Source of the DNA: Anaerobacillus isosaccharinicus
GTDB taxonomy: Bacteria > Bacillota > Bacilli > Bacillales > Anaerobacillaceae
Assembly (NCBI RefSeq): GCF_001866075.3
Contig: NZ_CP063356.1
Span: forward strand, 2,532,164-2,596,163
Direction: 5' to 3'
Length of the DNA: 64,000 nt
Positions 26,814 through 35,418 of the stretch are shown here, one piece after another; the first letter of the stretch is position 1; every line of letters starts with the position of its first letter. A program made the position numbers and the translations under genes. The notes beneath the pieces are model-generated. The model made no database searches. It had not been told where the DNA came from and was given only the letters and a program-made list of their open reading frames with translations.

Positions 26814-28544
26814 TTGATGAGTATTTCAAATGATAAGCTAAAAAATTACGCTGAAATGTTTGAATTAATACATAACGGGATTTGTATTATTAATAATCAA
26901 GGGTTAATCGTTTATTGCAATAAGTCTTGCCTAGTATCATTAAATACCACTGAAGATGACGTTATCGGAAATTATATTAATAGTATTGTAGATGAACCTT
27001 TAGAAATGGTGTTTAGACAAGGAATTACTTGCTCCAATGTTTTACGCATAGTCGGTAATCAAACTCTATTAGTTAATCAAGCTCCTATTTATGAAAATGG
27101 GCAAATAATCGGTGCTATTCACATGTTTCAGAACGTTTCTGAATTAAATAGTATCATTCATGGAACTGGAGAAAAGGAATCCTCCCAAATAAAGGAGGTA
27201 CTTGAATTACTTTACCATGGGATTGTAATTGTTGATAAAGAGGGATTCATTACAATGATGAACCAACCATACTGTTCTTTATTAGGTTTAAATATGGACG
27301 ATGTAATTGGTAAACATGTTACAGAGGTATTACCGAATAGTAAGATGCATATCGTCGTAAAAACTGGACAATCACACTACGGAGATTTTATGACCCTAAA
27401 TGGTAGGGATATTATTGTTATGCGTCATCCTATTAGAAAAAATGGAGAAATCGTAGGTGCTATTGGAAAAGTAATGTTCACAGACGTCGAAGATTTAAAA
27501 ACGTTAACCCAGCGTTTAAACATCGTTGAAACTAAATACAACTATTATAAAAAGGAATTAAAACGAATACGGGGAGCGAAGTATTCGTTTGATCAAATCG
27601 TCGGAGATAATGAAAAAATGGTAGAAGCTAAAAGCTTGGCCAAAAGAGTAGCTAATAGTCGGTCTACTGTGCTAATAGGGGGAGAGAGTGGAACGGGAAA
27701 AGAGCTTTTCGTTCATGCGATTCATGAAGCAAGTAATCGCTCAGATGGCCCGTTAGTTCGCATTAATTGTGGAGCCATCCCAGCCAATATTCTCGAATCA
27801 GAATTGTTTGGTTATGAGGAAGGGGCTTTTACTGGAGCTAAAAAAGGTGGGAGACTTGGAAAAATAGAACAGGCCGAAGGAGGAACTTTATTTTTAGATG
27901 AAATTGGTGATATGCCCCTACATATGCAGGTAAAATTACTTCGTGTTCTTCAGGAGAAGGAAGTCGAGCGTCTAGGCGGTAACGAGGTAAACCAAGTTAA
28001 TATAAGAGTTATTGCTGCAACAAACAGATCATTAGATGAAATGGTCAAAAAAGGTGAGTTTCGTGAAGACTTATTTTATCGCCTGAATGTGTTTCATATT
28101 CACATCCCCCCATTACGAGACCGTGGACAAGATGTAATGAATACTGCACATTTCTTACTAGGCAAATTATGTGATGAACTTGGTATAACAATTAAAGGCT
28201 TTGACCGACAAGTTGAACAGCTTTTTACTAATTATCATTGGCCTGGTAATGTTCGAGAAATGGAAAATGTTATTGAAAGGGCAATTCACTTAGCAGGACC
28301 GGGGTCATATATATGTCTTCAACATCTTTCGATTCATTTGCAGAATTTAACAGAAGAATTAAACGATTTCAGTGGCTTTTCATTAGAAAAAGAAATAGAA
28401 ATGGCAGAAATAAAGGCGATAAAACGTGCTCTAAAAACGACAAAAGGGCACAAGATAAAAGCTGCTGAAGTCCTTGGTATACATCGTGCAAGCCTTTATC
28501 GGAAACTAGAAAAATATAATTTAGTGGAATATATCAGCGATTAA
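26814..28544 (+). CDS. Sigma-54-dependent activator (PAS-PAS-AAA+-Fis)
   Basis: The 576-residue protein has two PAS domains, at about residues 10-110 and 125-230. The AAA+ domain has GESGTGKE, the GAFTGA loop (EEGAFTGAKKGG) and [10 protein letters not shown] Fis-type helix-turn-helix ends the protein (KAAEVLGIHRASLYRKL). TTG at 26814 is 9 nt after AAAGGAG, and ATG follows as the next codon; either may be used. The downstream 3-hydroxybutyrate operon has a near-perfect sigma-54 promoter, so this is its likely activator. Confidence 0.92.
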   Translation: MMSISNDKLKNYAEMFELIHNGICIINNQGLIVYCNKSCLVSLNTTEDDVIGNYINSIVDEPLEMVFRQGITCSNVLRIVGNQTLLVNQAPIYENGQIIGAIHMFQNVSELNSIIHGTGEKESSQIKEVLELLYHGIVIVDKEGFITMMNQPYCSLLGLNMDDVIGKHVTEVLPNSKMHIVVKTGQSHYGDFMTLNGRDIIVMRHPIRKNGEIVGAIGKVMFTDVEDLKTLTQRLNIVETKYNYYKKELKRIRGAKYSFDQIVGDNEKMVEAKSLAKRVANSRSTVLIGGESGTGKELFVHAIHEASNRSDGPLVRINCGAIPANILESELFGYEEGAFTGAKKGGRLGKIEQAEGGTLFLDEIGDMPLHMQVKLLRVLQEKEVERLGGNEVNQVNIRVIAATNRSLDEMVKKGEFREDLFYRLNVFHIHIPPLRDRGQDVMNTAHFLLGKLCDELGITIKGFDRQVEQLFTNYHWPGNVREMENVIERAIHLAGPGSYICLQHLSIHLQNLTEELNDFSGFSLEKEIEMAEIKAIKRALKTTKGHKIKAAEVLGIHRASLYRKLEKYNLVEYISD

Positions 28545-28550
28545 TAGTGG

Positions 28551-28668
28551 TGTCGCAAATTTGAAACATGTATCAAATTTGCGACATTATGAAAACGCTT
28601 ACTAAAAACGGTATTTTTATGAATTCTTTGTGAACAAGACTGTTTTTTTCTGTCTCATTTATGCGACA
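28551..28668. promoter_or_regulatory. Putative enhancer sites (TGTC-N10-GACA) for the 3-hydroxybutyrate operon
   Basis: A perfect TGTC-N10-GACA lies at 28651-28668. Two abutting near copies, TGTC-N10-AACA (28551-28568) and TGTA-N10-GACA (28569-28586), together form a long hairpin-like palindrome. All lie 155-275 bp upstream of the -24/-12 promoter. Confidence 0.6.
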
Positions 28669-28823
28669 AAACAATCTTGTTACTCCTATTAAAGGTTAAG
28701 ACATCTTCTATTTAATGCTACATTAAGAAAAAAAATTAAATCCTTTACGATCCCCTGATTTGAACCATCCTATTATTTTAAATATTCCCAATAATCTTAA
28801 AATATAAATAATGTTTTCGTTTT

Positions 28824-28839
28824 TGGCACGATTATTGCA
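28824..28839 (+). promoter_or_regulatory. Sigma-54 -24/-12 promoter of the 3-hydroxybutyrate operon
   Basis: TGGCAC-GATTA-TTGCA is an exact match to the consensus with the correct 5-nt spacing. It lies 40 nt upstream of the dehydrogenase start. Confidence 0.88.
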
Positions 28840-28878
28840 ATATAAATGTAATGGCGGAAAGAAAAGGGGGTACATAGT

Positions 28879-29658
28879 TTGGATATTAAAAATAAGGTTG
28901 TTCTCATTACAGGAGCTGCAAGTGGAATTGGCTTGGAAATAGCTCAATCTTTTGCTATGAATGGAGCGAAAGTAGTGATAACCGACATAAATGATGATCA
29001 AATTGAAACCCAAGTCTCGGTTTTACAAGCAGCTGGTTATGAAGTAGTAGGGAAAAAATGCAATGTTTGTTATGAGGATGACATAAAACGTGCCATAGAC
29101 TTTACTGTTGAGAAATATGAAAGATTGGACGTATTAATTAATAATGCTGGGCTTCAATATGTTTCTCCGGTAGAAGAGTTTCCAACTGATCGATTTGAAT
29201 TACTAATAAAAGTCATGTTGACCGGTCCATTTTTAGCAATAAAGTATGCTTTTCCCTTAATGAAGAAGCAAGGTTTTGGAAGGATTATTAATATGGCTTC
29301 GATAAATGGACTTGTTGGGTTTGCTGGAAAAGCTGCCTATAACAGTGCAAAGCATGGCGTGATCGGATTGACAAAGGTTGCTGCATTAGAGGGGGCTGAA
29401 TTCGGTATTACGGTTAATGCTCTTTGTCCTGGTTATGTAGATACTCCATTAGTAAGAAATCAGTTGGCGGATTTAGCTAAAACGAGAAATGTCCGTTTAG
29501 AAAAAGTATTAGAAGAGGTAATTTATCCTTTAGTTCCACAAAAACGTTTGCTACAACCAAATGAGATTTCAGATTATGCGATGTTTTTGGCTAGTGACAA
29601 AGGAGTTGGAATTACTGGCCAAGCAGTCGTAATGGATGGTGGTTATACCACGCAATAA
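28879..29658 (+). CDS. 3-Hydroxybutyrate dehydrogenase (SDR family)
   Basis: The 259-residue classical SDR shows GAASGIGLEIA for NAD binding, LINNAGLQYVSPVEEF, catalytic Ser in NMASING and YNSAK. The C-terminal ICPGYVxTPLV-like segment (LCPGYVDTPLVRNQL) is typical of D-3-hydroxybutyrate dehydrogenase. It oxidises 3-hydroxybutyrate to acetoacetate. The CoA-transferase encoded later in the cluster would then activate acetoacetate. The TTG start follows AAAGGGGG. Confidence 0.88.
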   Translation: MDIKNKVVLITGAASGIGLEIAQSFAMNGAKVVITDINDDQIETQVSVLQAAGYEVVGKKCNVCYEDDIKRAIDFTVEKYERLDVLINNAGLQYVSPVEEFPTDRFELLIKVMLTGPFLAIKYAFPLMKKQGFGRIINMASINGLVGFAGKAAYNSAKHGVIGLTKVAALEGAEFGITVNALCPGYVDTPLVRNQLADLAKTRNVRLEKVLEEVIYPLVPQKRLLQPNEISDYAMFLASDKGVGITGQAVVMDGGYTTQ

Positions 29659-29742
29659 AAGGAAGCTACCATTCTAGCAATCTGAATGGTTTTAATAATA
29701 GCTTTATTTTTAACCATTTTAAATAAAAAGGGGATAAAAGAC

Positions 29743-30843
29743 ATGATTAAGAAGAAAATTTTGAAGTTAGCAATGACTGTGGCATTAGGTTTTGCACTAT
29801 TGGCGGGGTGTTCTTCTACTACAAGTAATAGTAGCTCTGACGGAGTATCCCAAGAAAAAGTTAAGTGGCAACTTGCTACCTCTTGGCCAGACTCGATTAT
29901 GATACAAGATATGCCAGTACAATGGGCTAAGATGATTAAGGAAATTAGTAATGGGCGTTTTGAAATTGATGTTCATCCTGCGGGTTCACTAGTCGGTGCT
30001 GCTGAAGTATTAGACGCAACAACGTCAGGAACAGTTGATGCTTATCATACGTTTAGTGGATACTGGATTGGAAAAATGTCTGGTTCGCCATTCTTCTCTT
30101 CCGTACCAATGACCATGGAACCATTTATGTACATGACTTGGATTTATGAAGGTGGCGGACTTGAACTATGGCAAAGAATGTATGATGAGGCAGGTTATAA
30201 TGTAAAAATTATTCCTTTAGGTATTCAACATCCTGAAACTTTAGCATGGTCAAACAAACCCTTAAAGACACTTGACGATTGGTCTGGCTTAAAATATCGT
30301 GGTGTTGGCTGGTGGGCAGAAATTTTACGTGATAATAACGTAAACGTAACATCAGTTCCTGGTGGTGAGATCTATCCTTCTCTTGAGCGTGGGGTTATCG
30401 ATGCAGCGGAATTTAGTTCTCCTTTTAACGATAAAGGATTAGGGTTTTATGAGGTTACTGATTACTTAGCTGGTCCTGGTATGCATCAACCTAGTACATT
30501 ATTCTATATCGGTATTAACAAAGACGCTTGGAATGCTTTACCAGCTGATTTACAAGTTTTAGCTGAAACGGCTGCAAGAGCAACTACATTATGGAGCTGG
30601 ACACATGACTTTGATCAAAGTATGAAAGCAGTTGACTATTTTGAAGAAAAAGGCATTAAGCAAGTTAGAGTTGACGAGTCTGTTCAATTAAAGCTTCAAA
30701 AAGATACATGGGAGTTACTAGATAAAAGATCAGCTGATGAAGGTGGCGTATTTGCGGATATTTGGGCATCTATGAAGGATTACCGTGCTAAGTTTATTGA
30801 TTACGAGGATTTAATGGTACCTGTACGTGGTTCTAAACAATAA
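29743..30843 (+). CDS. TRAP transporter solute-binding lipoprotein (DctP family)
   Basis: The 366-residue protein has a lipobox ALLAGC. The DctP fold follows: WQLATSWPDS near the N-terminus, then VHPAGSLVGAAEVLDA, and the ligand-contact Arg in LKYRGVGWW. It resembles the TakP-like branch that binds oxo- and hydroxy-monocarboxylates. The ATG at 29743 follows AAGGGG; the upstream in-frame start lacks a site. Within this operon the likely ligand is 3-hydroxybutyrate or acetoacetate. Confidence 0.92.
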   Translation: MIKKKILKLAMTVALGFALLAGCSSTTSNSSSDGVSQEKVKWQLATSWPDSIMIQDMPVQWAKMIKEISNGRFEIDVHPAGSLVGAAEVLDATTSGTVDAYHTFSGYWIGKMSGSPFFSSVPMTMEPFMYMTWIYEGGGLELWQRMYDEAGYNVKIIPLGIQHPETLAWSNKPLKTLDDWSGLKYRGVGWWAEILRDNNVNVTSVPGGEIYPSLERGVIDAAEFSSPFNDKGLGFYEVTDYLAGPGMHQPSTLFYIGINKDAWNALPADLQVLAETAARATTLWSWTHDFDQSMKAVDYFEEKGIKQVRVDESVQLKLQKDTWELLDKRSADEGGVFADIWASMKDYRAKFIDYEDLMVPVRGSKQ

Positions 30844-30892
30844 TTTTGTAGCAATGCTGCAATAGTGGATAAAAGGCGTAATACCCTTTGAT

Positions 30893-30937
30893 ACCTAACT
30901 CTAAAACAAAATGTTATTGCCTGTTTTAGAGTTAGGT
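30893..30937 (+). terminator. Hairpin between dctP-like and dctQ-like genes
   Basis: ACCTAACTCTAAAACA pairs with TGTTTTAGAGTTAGGT and is followed by TTATT. It would stop part of the transcripts and favour the binding protein over the membrane subunits. Confidence 0.75.
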
Positions 30938-30985
30938 TTATTGCTACTATAGCTATTCACAATGTTCATAAAGGAGGGATAAATA

Positions 30986-31504
30986 TTGAAGCCGTTATTA
31001 CAAGTTTTTAGCTATATCGATAGATTTCATGAGTTTGTTGCAAAGATGACAGCTTGGCTCATCATAGTATTAATCTTTACGATGACTTTTGAAGTAGGCT
31101 CGCGCTATTTGTTTAGTAACCCAACAATATGGAGCTATGATTTAAGCTATTTTTTATCTAGTTTATTTTTAATGTTTGGTATGGCTTATACATTGAGTGT
31201 AAAGGGACATGTAAATATTGATATTTTTTATGCGCGTTTTACACCACGTGTGAAAGCAGGCTTTGATATCGCTTTTGCATTATTACTTTTTTTCCCATTG
31301 TGGTTTTTGATTATTAAACTAATGATCCCGCATTTTCAATTTTCTTTTAATATGAATGAAAGAAGCTCTTTTGGGAGCTGGTTTCCAATTATTTGGCCTT
31401 TTAAATTATGGATCCTCTTTGGATTAATCATGTTATTAGTCCAAGGGATTGTAGAGTTTCTTCGTGATGTGCTTTGGTTGATAAAAGGTGGTGAACGTCC
31501 TTGA
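30986..31504 (+). CDS. TRAP transporter small membrane subunit (DctQ)
   Basis: The 172-residue protein has four membrane helices and the DctQ features SRYLFSNPTIWSYDLSYFL and GHVNIDIFY. It bridges the solute-binding protein and DctM. The TTG start is behind AAAGGAGGG. The stop overlaps the start of DctM by 4 nt. Confidence 0.92.
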   Translation: MKPLLQVFSYIDRFHEFVAKMTAWLIIVLIFTMTFEVGSRYLFSNPTIWSYDLSYFLSSLFLMFGMAYTLSVKGHVNIDIFYARFTPRVKAGFDIAFALLLFFPLWFLIIKLMIPHFQFSFNMNERSSFGSWFPIIWPFKLWILFGLIMLLVQGIVEFLRDVLWLIKGGERP

Positions 31505-32817
31505 GTCCAGAATTAATTACCCTATTAATGCTTGGTACACTCATTATTTTGATTGTTCTAGGTTATCCAATTGCTTTTGTTTTAGGTGGAGTAGCGACAA
31601 TTTTCGGATTAGTTTTTGTGGGTCCTAATGTTATTAATTTCTTTATGTTAAAAATGTACGGTACATTGTCTGATTATGTTTTAATAGCAATTCCATTATT
31701 TATTTTCATGGGTGCAATAATTGAAAAATCCGGATTAGCGATGCGTCTATATGATGCTATGCACATTTTAATGGGGCGTTTAAGAGGTGGTTTACTAATT
31801 GCTACAATTATTACTTGTACAATTTTTGCTGCTGCAACGGGGGTAATTGGTGCTTCAGTTGTAACAATGGGCTTGCTCGCTTTACCTGCAATGATGAAAT
31901 ATAAATACGATATTCCAATGGCTACAGGTTCCATTTGTGCTGGAGGTACTTTAGGAGTGTTAATACCACCGAGTGTGCTTATCTTAGTGTATGGTCCTAC
32001 AGCAGGTATATCTGTTGGTAAATTGTTTATGGCAGCAATTGTTCCAGGTTTATTATTAGCGTCTGCATATGTTATTTACGTTATTATTCGTTGTTATATG
32101 AATCCAGAGTTAGGACCTGCTCTTCCTAAAAGTGCTGTAAAAGAAGTTACAACAGGTCGTAAAATTTATTTATTTGCCACTTCTGTTTTACCGGTATCAT
32201 TATTAATTCTTTCTGTATTAGGTGCCATCTTCTTAGGAATTGCTGCTCCAACAGAAGCAGCAGGTATCGGTGCATTTGCTTCTTTAATTTTAGCCGCAGC
32301 TTATCGTAATTTAACTTGGCAAAATTTAAAAGAGGCCGTTTACAGCACGATGAAAATAAGTTCAATGATATTCTTAGTTCTTATTGCAGCTGGATTCTTC
32401 ACAACAATATTTATTCGAGTTGGTGGTGGCAGAGTCGTAACCGATTTTGTAACTGGGTTACCATTTCCAAGTTGGGGAATTTTAGTTGTCATGCTGTTAA
32501 TAGTCTTTTTAATGGGAATGTTTATCGATTGGATTGGTACAATTATGATTGCCGTACCATTATTTACACCAATTGCAGCAAGCCTTGGCTATGATCCAAT
32601 TTGGTTTGCGATGATGGTTATCGTTGTCATGCAAACGGGCTTTTTAACACCTCCATTTGCATATGCCATCTTCTACCTAAAAGGAATAGCTCCTCCAGAA
32701 GTAAAAACTGGTCATATTTATAAAGGGGTTATCCCATTTATTATTATTCAGTTTGCAGTAATTATTTTATTAGCTCTTTTCCCAGGTTTAATCACGTGGC
32801 TACCAAGTTTAATGTAA
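31501..32817 (+). CDS. TRAP transporter large membrane subunit (DctM)
   Basis: The 438-residue protein has about twelve hydrophobic segments. It carries the DctM patterns IPLFIFMGAIIEKSG, GVIGASVVTMGLLALPAM, GTLGVLIPPSVLILVYG and PTEAAGIGAF. It forms the sodium-coupled transport channel with DctQ. It starts with TTG overlapping the dctQ stop. It ends about 180 bp before the CoA-transferase genes. Confidence 0.94.
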   Translation: MSPELITLLMLGTLIILIVLGYPIAFVLGGVATIFGLVFVGPNVINFFMLKMYGTLSDYVLIAIPLFIFMGAIIEKSGLAMRLYDAMHILMGRLRGGLLIATIITCTIFAAATGVIGASVVTMGLLALPAMMKYKYDIPMATGSICAGGTLGVLIPPSVLILVYGPTAGISVGKLFMAAIVPGLLLASAYVIYVIIRCYMNPELGPALPKSAVKEVTTGRKIYLFATSVLPVSLLILSVLGAIFLGIAAPTEAAGIGAFASLILAAAYRNLTWQNLKEAVYSTMKISSMIFLVLIAAGFFTTIFIRVGGGRVVTDFVTGLPFPSWGILVVMLLIVFLMGMFIDWIGTIMIAVPLFTPIAASLGYDPIWFAMMVIVVMQTGFLTPPFAYAIFYLKGIAPPEVKTGHIYKGVIPFIIIQFAVIILLALFPGLITWLPSLM

Positions 32818-32995
32818 TAGGGTGATCAATGTGCTACAAAACTATATAGCTATCGCCCCTCTAATTCCGGCATTACTTGGTAATCAAGGTGTCTGTGTAT
32901 GGGCTCTCAAGTAGTGTAGAAAATCTACAACGGTTAGCAGATAAACTTTAAAAACGAAAATAATGATATCTATGTGATAGAAAGGGTGTGTAATT

Positions 32996-33685
32996 TTGAA
33001 TAAGTTATATACATCTTACGAAGAAGCAGTAGATTCGATTCAAAACGGTGCAGTATTAATGGTTGGCGGATTCGGTTTATGTGGGATCCCAGAAATTTTA
33101 ATTTTAGCATTAGCTCACAAAGGAGTAAGAGACTTAACAATTATTTCCAATAATTGTGGTGTTGACGATTGGGGATTAGGAATTTTACTTCAAAATCGTC
33201 AGATCAAAAAAATTGTTGCTTCATATGTAGGGGAAAACAAAGAGTTTGAAAGACAGTATTTAGCAGGAGAGGTTGAGGTAGTATTAATGCCACAAGGAAC
33301 CTTAGCAGAAAAAATTCGTGCAGGTGGAGCAGGTATTCCTGCTTTTTATACACCAGCTGGAGTTGGAACACCGATTGCTGATGGAAAGGAGATTCGCAAT
33401 TTTAACGGAAAAGATTACGTTCTTGAAGAAGCTTTAATGGCTGATTTTAGCTTAATCAAGGGCTGGAAAGCAGACAACTACGGAAATATCATTTATAACA
33501 AAACAGCTCGAAACTTTAACCCGATGATTGCGGCAGCTGGGAAGGTTACTATTGCTGAGGTAGAGGAAATTGTTGAAGTTGGTCAATTAAATCCAGATCA
33601 TATTCATACACCAAGTATTTATGTTCAAAAAGTATTAAAAGGAAATTTTGAAAAGCGGATTGAACGTAAAACGATTCAAGTATAA
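32996..33685 (+). CDS. scoA: 3-Oxoacid CoA-transferase subunit A
   Basis: The 229-residue protein has the type-I CoA-transferase alpha signature [13 protein letters not shown], and later [20 protein letters not shown]. With subunit B it transfers CoA from succinyl-CoA to acetoacetate, completing 3-hydroxybutyrate degradation to acetoacetyl-CoA. It starts with TTG behind AAAGGGTG. Six nt separate it from subunit B. Confidence 0.94.
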   Translation: MNKLYTSYEEAVDSIQNGAVLMVGGFGLCGIPEILILALAHKGVRDLTIISNNCGVDDWGLGILLQNRQIKKIVASYVGENKEFERQYLAGEVEVVLMPQGTLAEKIRAGGAGIPAFYTPAGVGTPIADGKEIRNFNGKDYVLEEALMADFSLIKGWKADNYGNIIYNKTARNFNPMIAAAGKVTIAEVEEIVEVGQLNPDHIHTPSIYVQKVLKGNFEKRIERKTIQV

Positions 33686-33691
33686 GGGGGA

Positions 33692-34348
33692 ATGAAAGTG
33701 AAACTAACGAGAGAACAAATTGCTCAAAGGGCTGAAAAAGAAGTTCAAGATGGTTTCTATGTGAACTTAGGAATAGGGATGCCAACATTAGTAGCAAATT
33801 ATATTTCTTCCAATAAAACTGTTATTTTACAATCAGAAAATGGACTACTAGGAATCGGTCCATATCCTGCTGAAGACCAAGTAGATCCAGACTTAATTAA
33901 TGCCGGTAAAGAAACGGTAACGGAAATTAACGGTGCAGCTTACTTTGATAGTGCAGAATCGTTTGCCATGATTAGAGGTGGTCATATTGATTTAGCTATT
34001 TTAGGAGCTATGGAAGTTTCGAAAGATGGAGATTTAGCAAACTGGATGATTCCTGGGAAGCTAGTAAAAGGAATGGGGGGGGCTATGGACCTCGTTCACG
34101 GCGCAAAAAGAATTGTTGTCATTATGGACCATGTTAATAAACATGGTGAATCAAAAATTTTAAACAAATGTACATTACCGTTAACGGGAAAACAAGTTGT
34201 TCAACGAATCATTACAGACCGTGCTGTTCTAGATGTAACACCTGAAGGACTAAAGCTAATTGAAGTAGCTGAAGGTTTTACAGTAGAAGATATCCAATCA
34301 TGTACAGAACCGGAGTTAATTATTGCAGAAACACTTCAAAAAATATAA
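33692..34348 (+). CDS. scoB: 3-Oxoacid CoA-transferase subunit B
   Basis: The 218-residue beta subunit has LGIGMPTLV near the start and the catalytic glutamate in [25 protein letters not shown] and [15 protein letters not shown] follow. It forms the heterodimer or tetramer with subunit A. The gene is the last enzyme of the sigma-54-controlled cluster. Confidence 0.94.
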   Translation: MKVKLTREQIAQRAEKEVQDGFYVNLGIGMPTLVANYISSNKTVILQSENGLLGIGPYPAEDQVDPDLINAGKETVTEINGAAYFDSAESFAMIRGGHIDLAILGAMEVSKDGDLANWMIPGKLVKGMGGAMDLVHGAKRIVVIMDHVNKHGESKILNKCTLPLTGKQVVQRIITDRAVLDVTPEGLKLIEVAEGFTVEDIQSCTEPELIIAETLQKI

Positions 34349-34387
34349 CTCTAGTAAATCACCAAAATAAGAATGAGGTGGTCTTAC

Positions 34388-34615
34388 TTGGGACTAAAAA
34401 AGGTAGCTAAAAAGAAAACGTATGAACTAATTGTAGAAGAGATAAAAACTCTAATTCAAAATGAAGAACTTAATTCAGGGCAACGATTGCCAACAATCAA
34501 AAAATTAGCAGAGAATTATAATGTTGGGCAAGCATCGATAAGAGAGACATTAGTTGCTCTAGAGGTTGAAGGAATTATTCAAAGACGGAATTGTCGAGTG
34601 TATGAAATAGTCTAA
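34388..34615 (+). CDS. Stand-alone GntR-type winged-helix protein (75 aa)
   Basis: The protein consists only of a GntR winged helix: LPTIKKLAENYNVGQASIRE for the helix-turn-helix and ALEVEGIIQRRN for the wing. No effector-binding domain follows; the frame ends at IV and a terminator comes soon after. TTG at 34388 is 6 nt after GAGGTGG. It is 40 nt behind scoB and may modulate the operon. It might also be a remnant of a longer FadR-like regulator. Confidence 0.75.
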   Translation: MGLKKVAKKKTYELIVEEIKTLIQNEELNSGQRLPTIKKLAENYNVGQASIRETLVALEVEGIIQRRNCRVYEIV

Positions 34616-34637
34616 CCTTTCGACAAATCTATAAAGA

Positions 34638-34723
34638 GATAGCCAAGAACAGGATTACTTGGCTATCGAGTTGAATCTTTACCTTACACAATCAAAATGT
34701 GTAGTAAGGATTTTTTTTTTTTT
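34638..34723 (+). terminator. Two consecutive hairpins ending the CoA-transferase operon
   Basis: GATAGCCAAG/CTTGGCTATC at 34638-34667 is followed by CCTTACACA/TGTGTAGTAAGG at 34682-34709 with a 13-T run. Confidence 0.85.
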
Positions 34724-34826
34724 AATAGTTTCAAATAGGTGTGCAAATATAGGACAAGGAAAATCTTTTCGACAGTTGTAATTGTTTAGGGTTTTGTGAA
34801 ACGAATTATACTTAAGCGCCTTATTT

Positions 34827-35282
34827 TCACAACAACTCAGTTATACTTGAAATAATATTTCCTCGACGATACAAAAACTCTCCAACTAGCCACAATAAAA
34901 TGACGGTTGTCATTAGTATTAGAGCAACAGCTCGTTTTCTACTTGCTTCAATTCCCTTCATCGTTTTAAAGTGCTTTGAAAACTGAAACAAAAAGCCAAC
35001 GAAAATAAAGGAAAGAAGAGGAATGCCGAGAATAACTAAACTATGGATGGAACGAATATGATAGTGTAAAACAGCGAGTTCTTGTTTATTTTCACTATTG
35101 ATTTCAAATTCAAATAATTCCTTATTAAAAACACCATGTTCAATGAGCACTGTACCATCAATTTCTTGGAAGGTGTAATTACTAGGGAAAATATTTAATA
35201 GCACAATTGGAACATATAGCATGGTTAGAACGACAAAGTACGTCAAACTAATCCTAAGCCAAACACTGTAATCGCCTTTCAA
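34827..35282 (-). CDS. Hypothetical membrane protein (151 aa)
   Basis: The protein has an N-terminal helix at about residues 12-32, an exposed loop of roughly 60 residues and two further helices (LVILGIPLLSFIFVGFLF and ALILMTTVILLWLVGEFL). I do not recognise a family. A GAAAGG-type site precedes the start on the minus strand. It is convergent with the CoA-transferase operon and divergent from the SDR gene. Confidence 0.55.
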   Translation of the reverse strand: MKGDYSVWLRISLTYFVVLTMLYVPIVLLNIFPSNYTFQEIDGTVLIEHGVFNKELFEFEINSENKQELAVLHYHIRSIHSLVILGIPLLSFIFVGFLFQFSKHFKTMKGIEASRKRAVALILMTTVILLWLVGEFLYRRGNIISSITELL

Positions 35283-35418
35283 AGATAAACACTTCCTTTC
35301 CTACAAAGAATACCATTTCTTGTTCAAAATGTTTAGTAGTAACCGTATCTCTTGATTTTATAAGTGTGTTAGTTATGATGGAAATATTAAGTAATCTATT
35401 TTAGAGGTGAGTGCAAAG

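Noticed and set aside
32828-32914. 27-codon frame starting GTG between the TRAP permease and scoA
   Set aside because: Very short with a marginal ribosome site; likely spacer.
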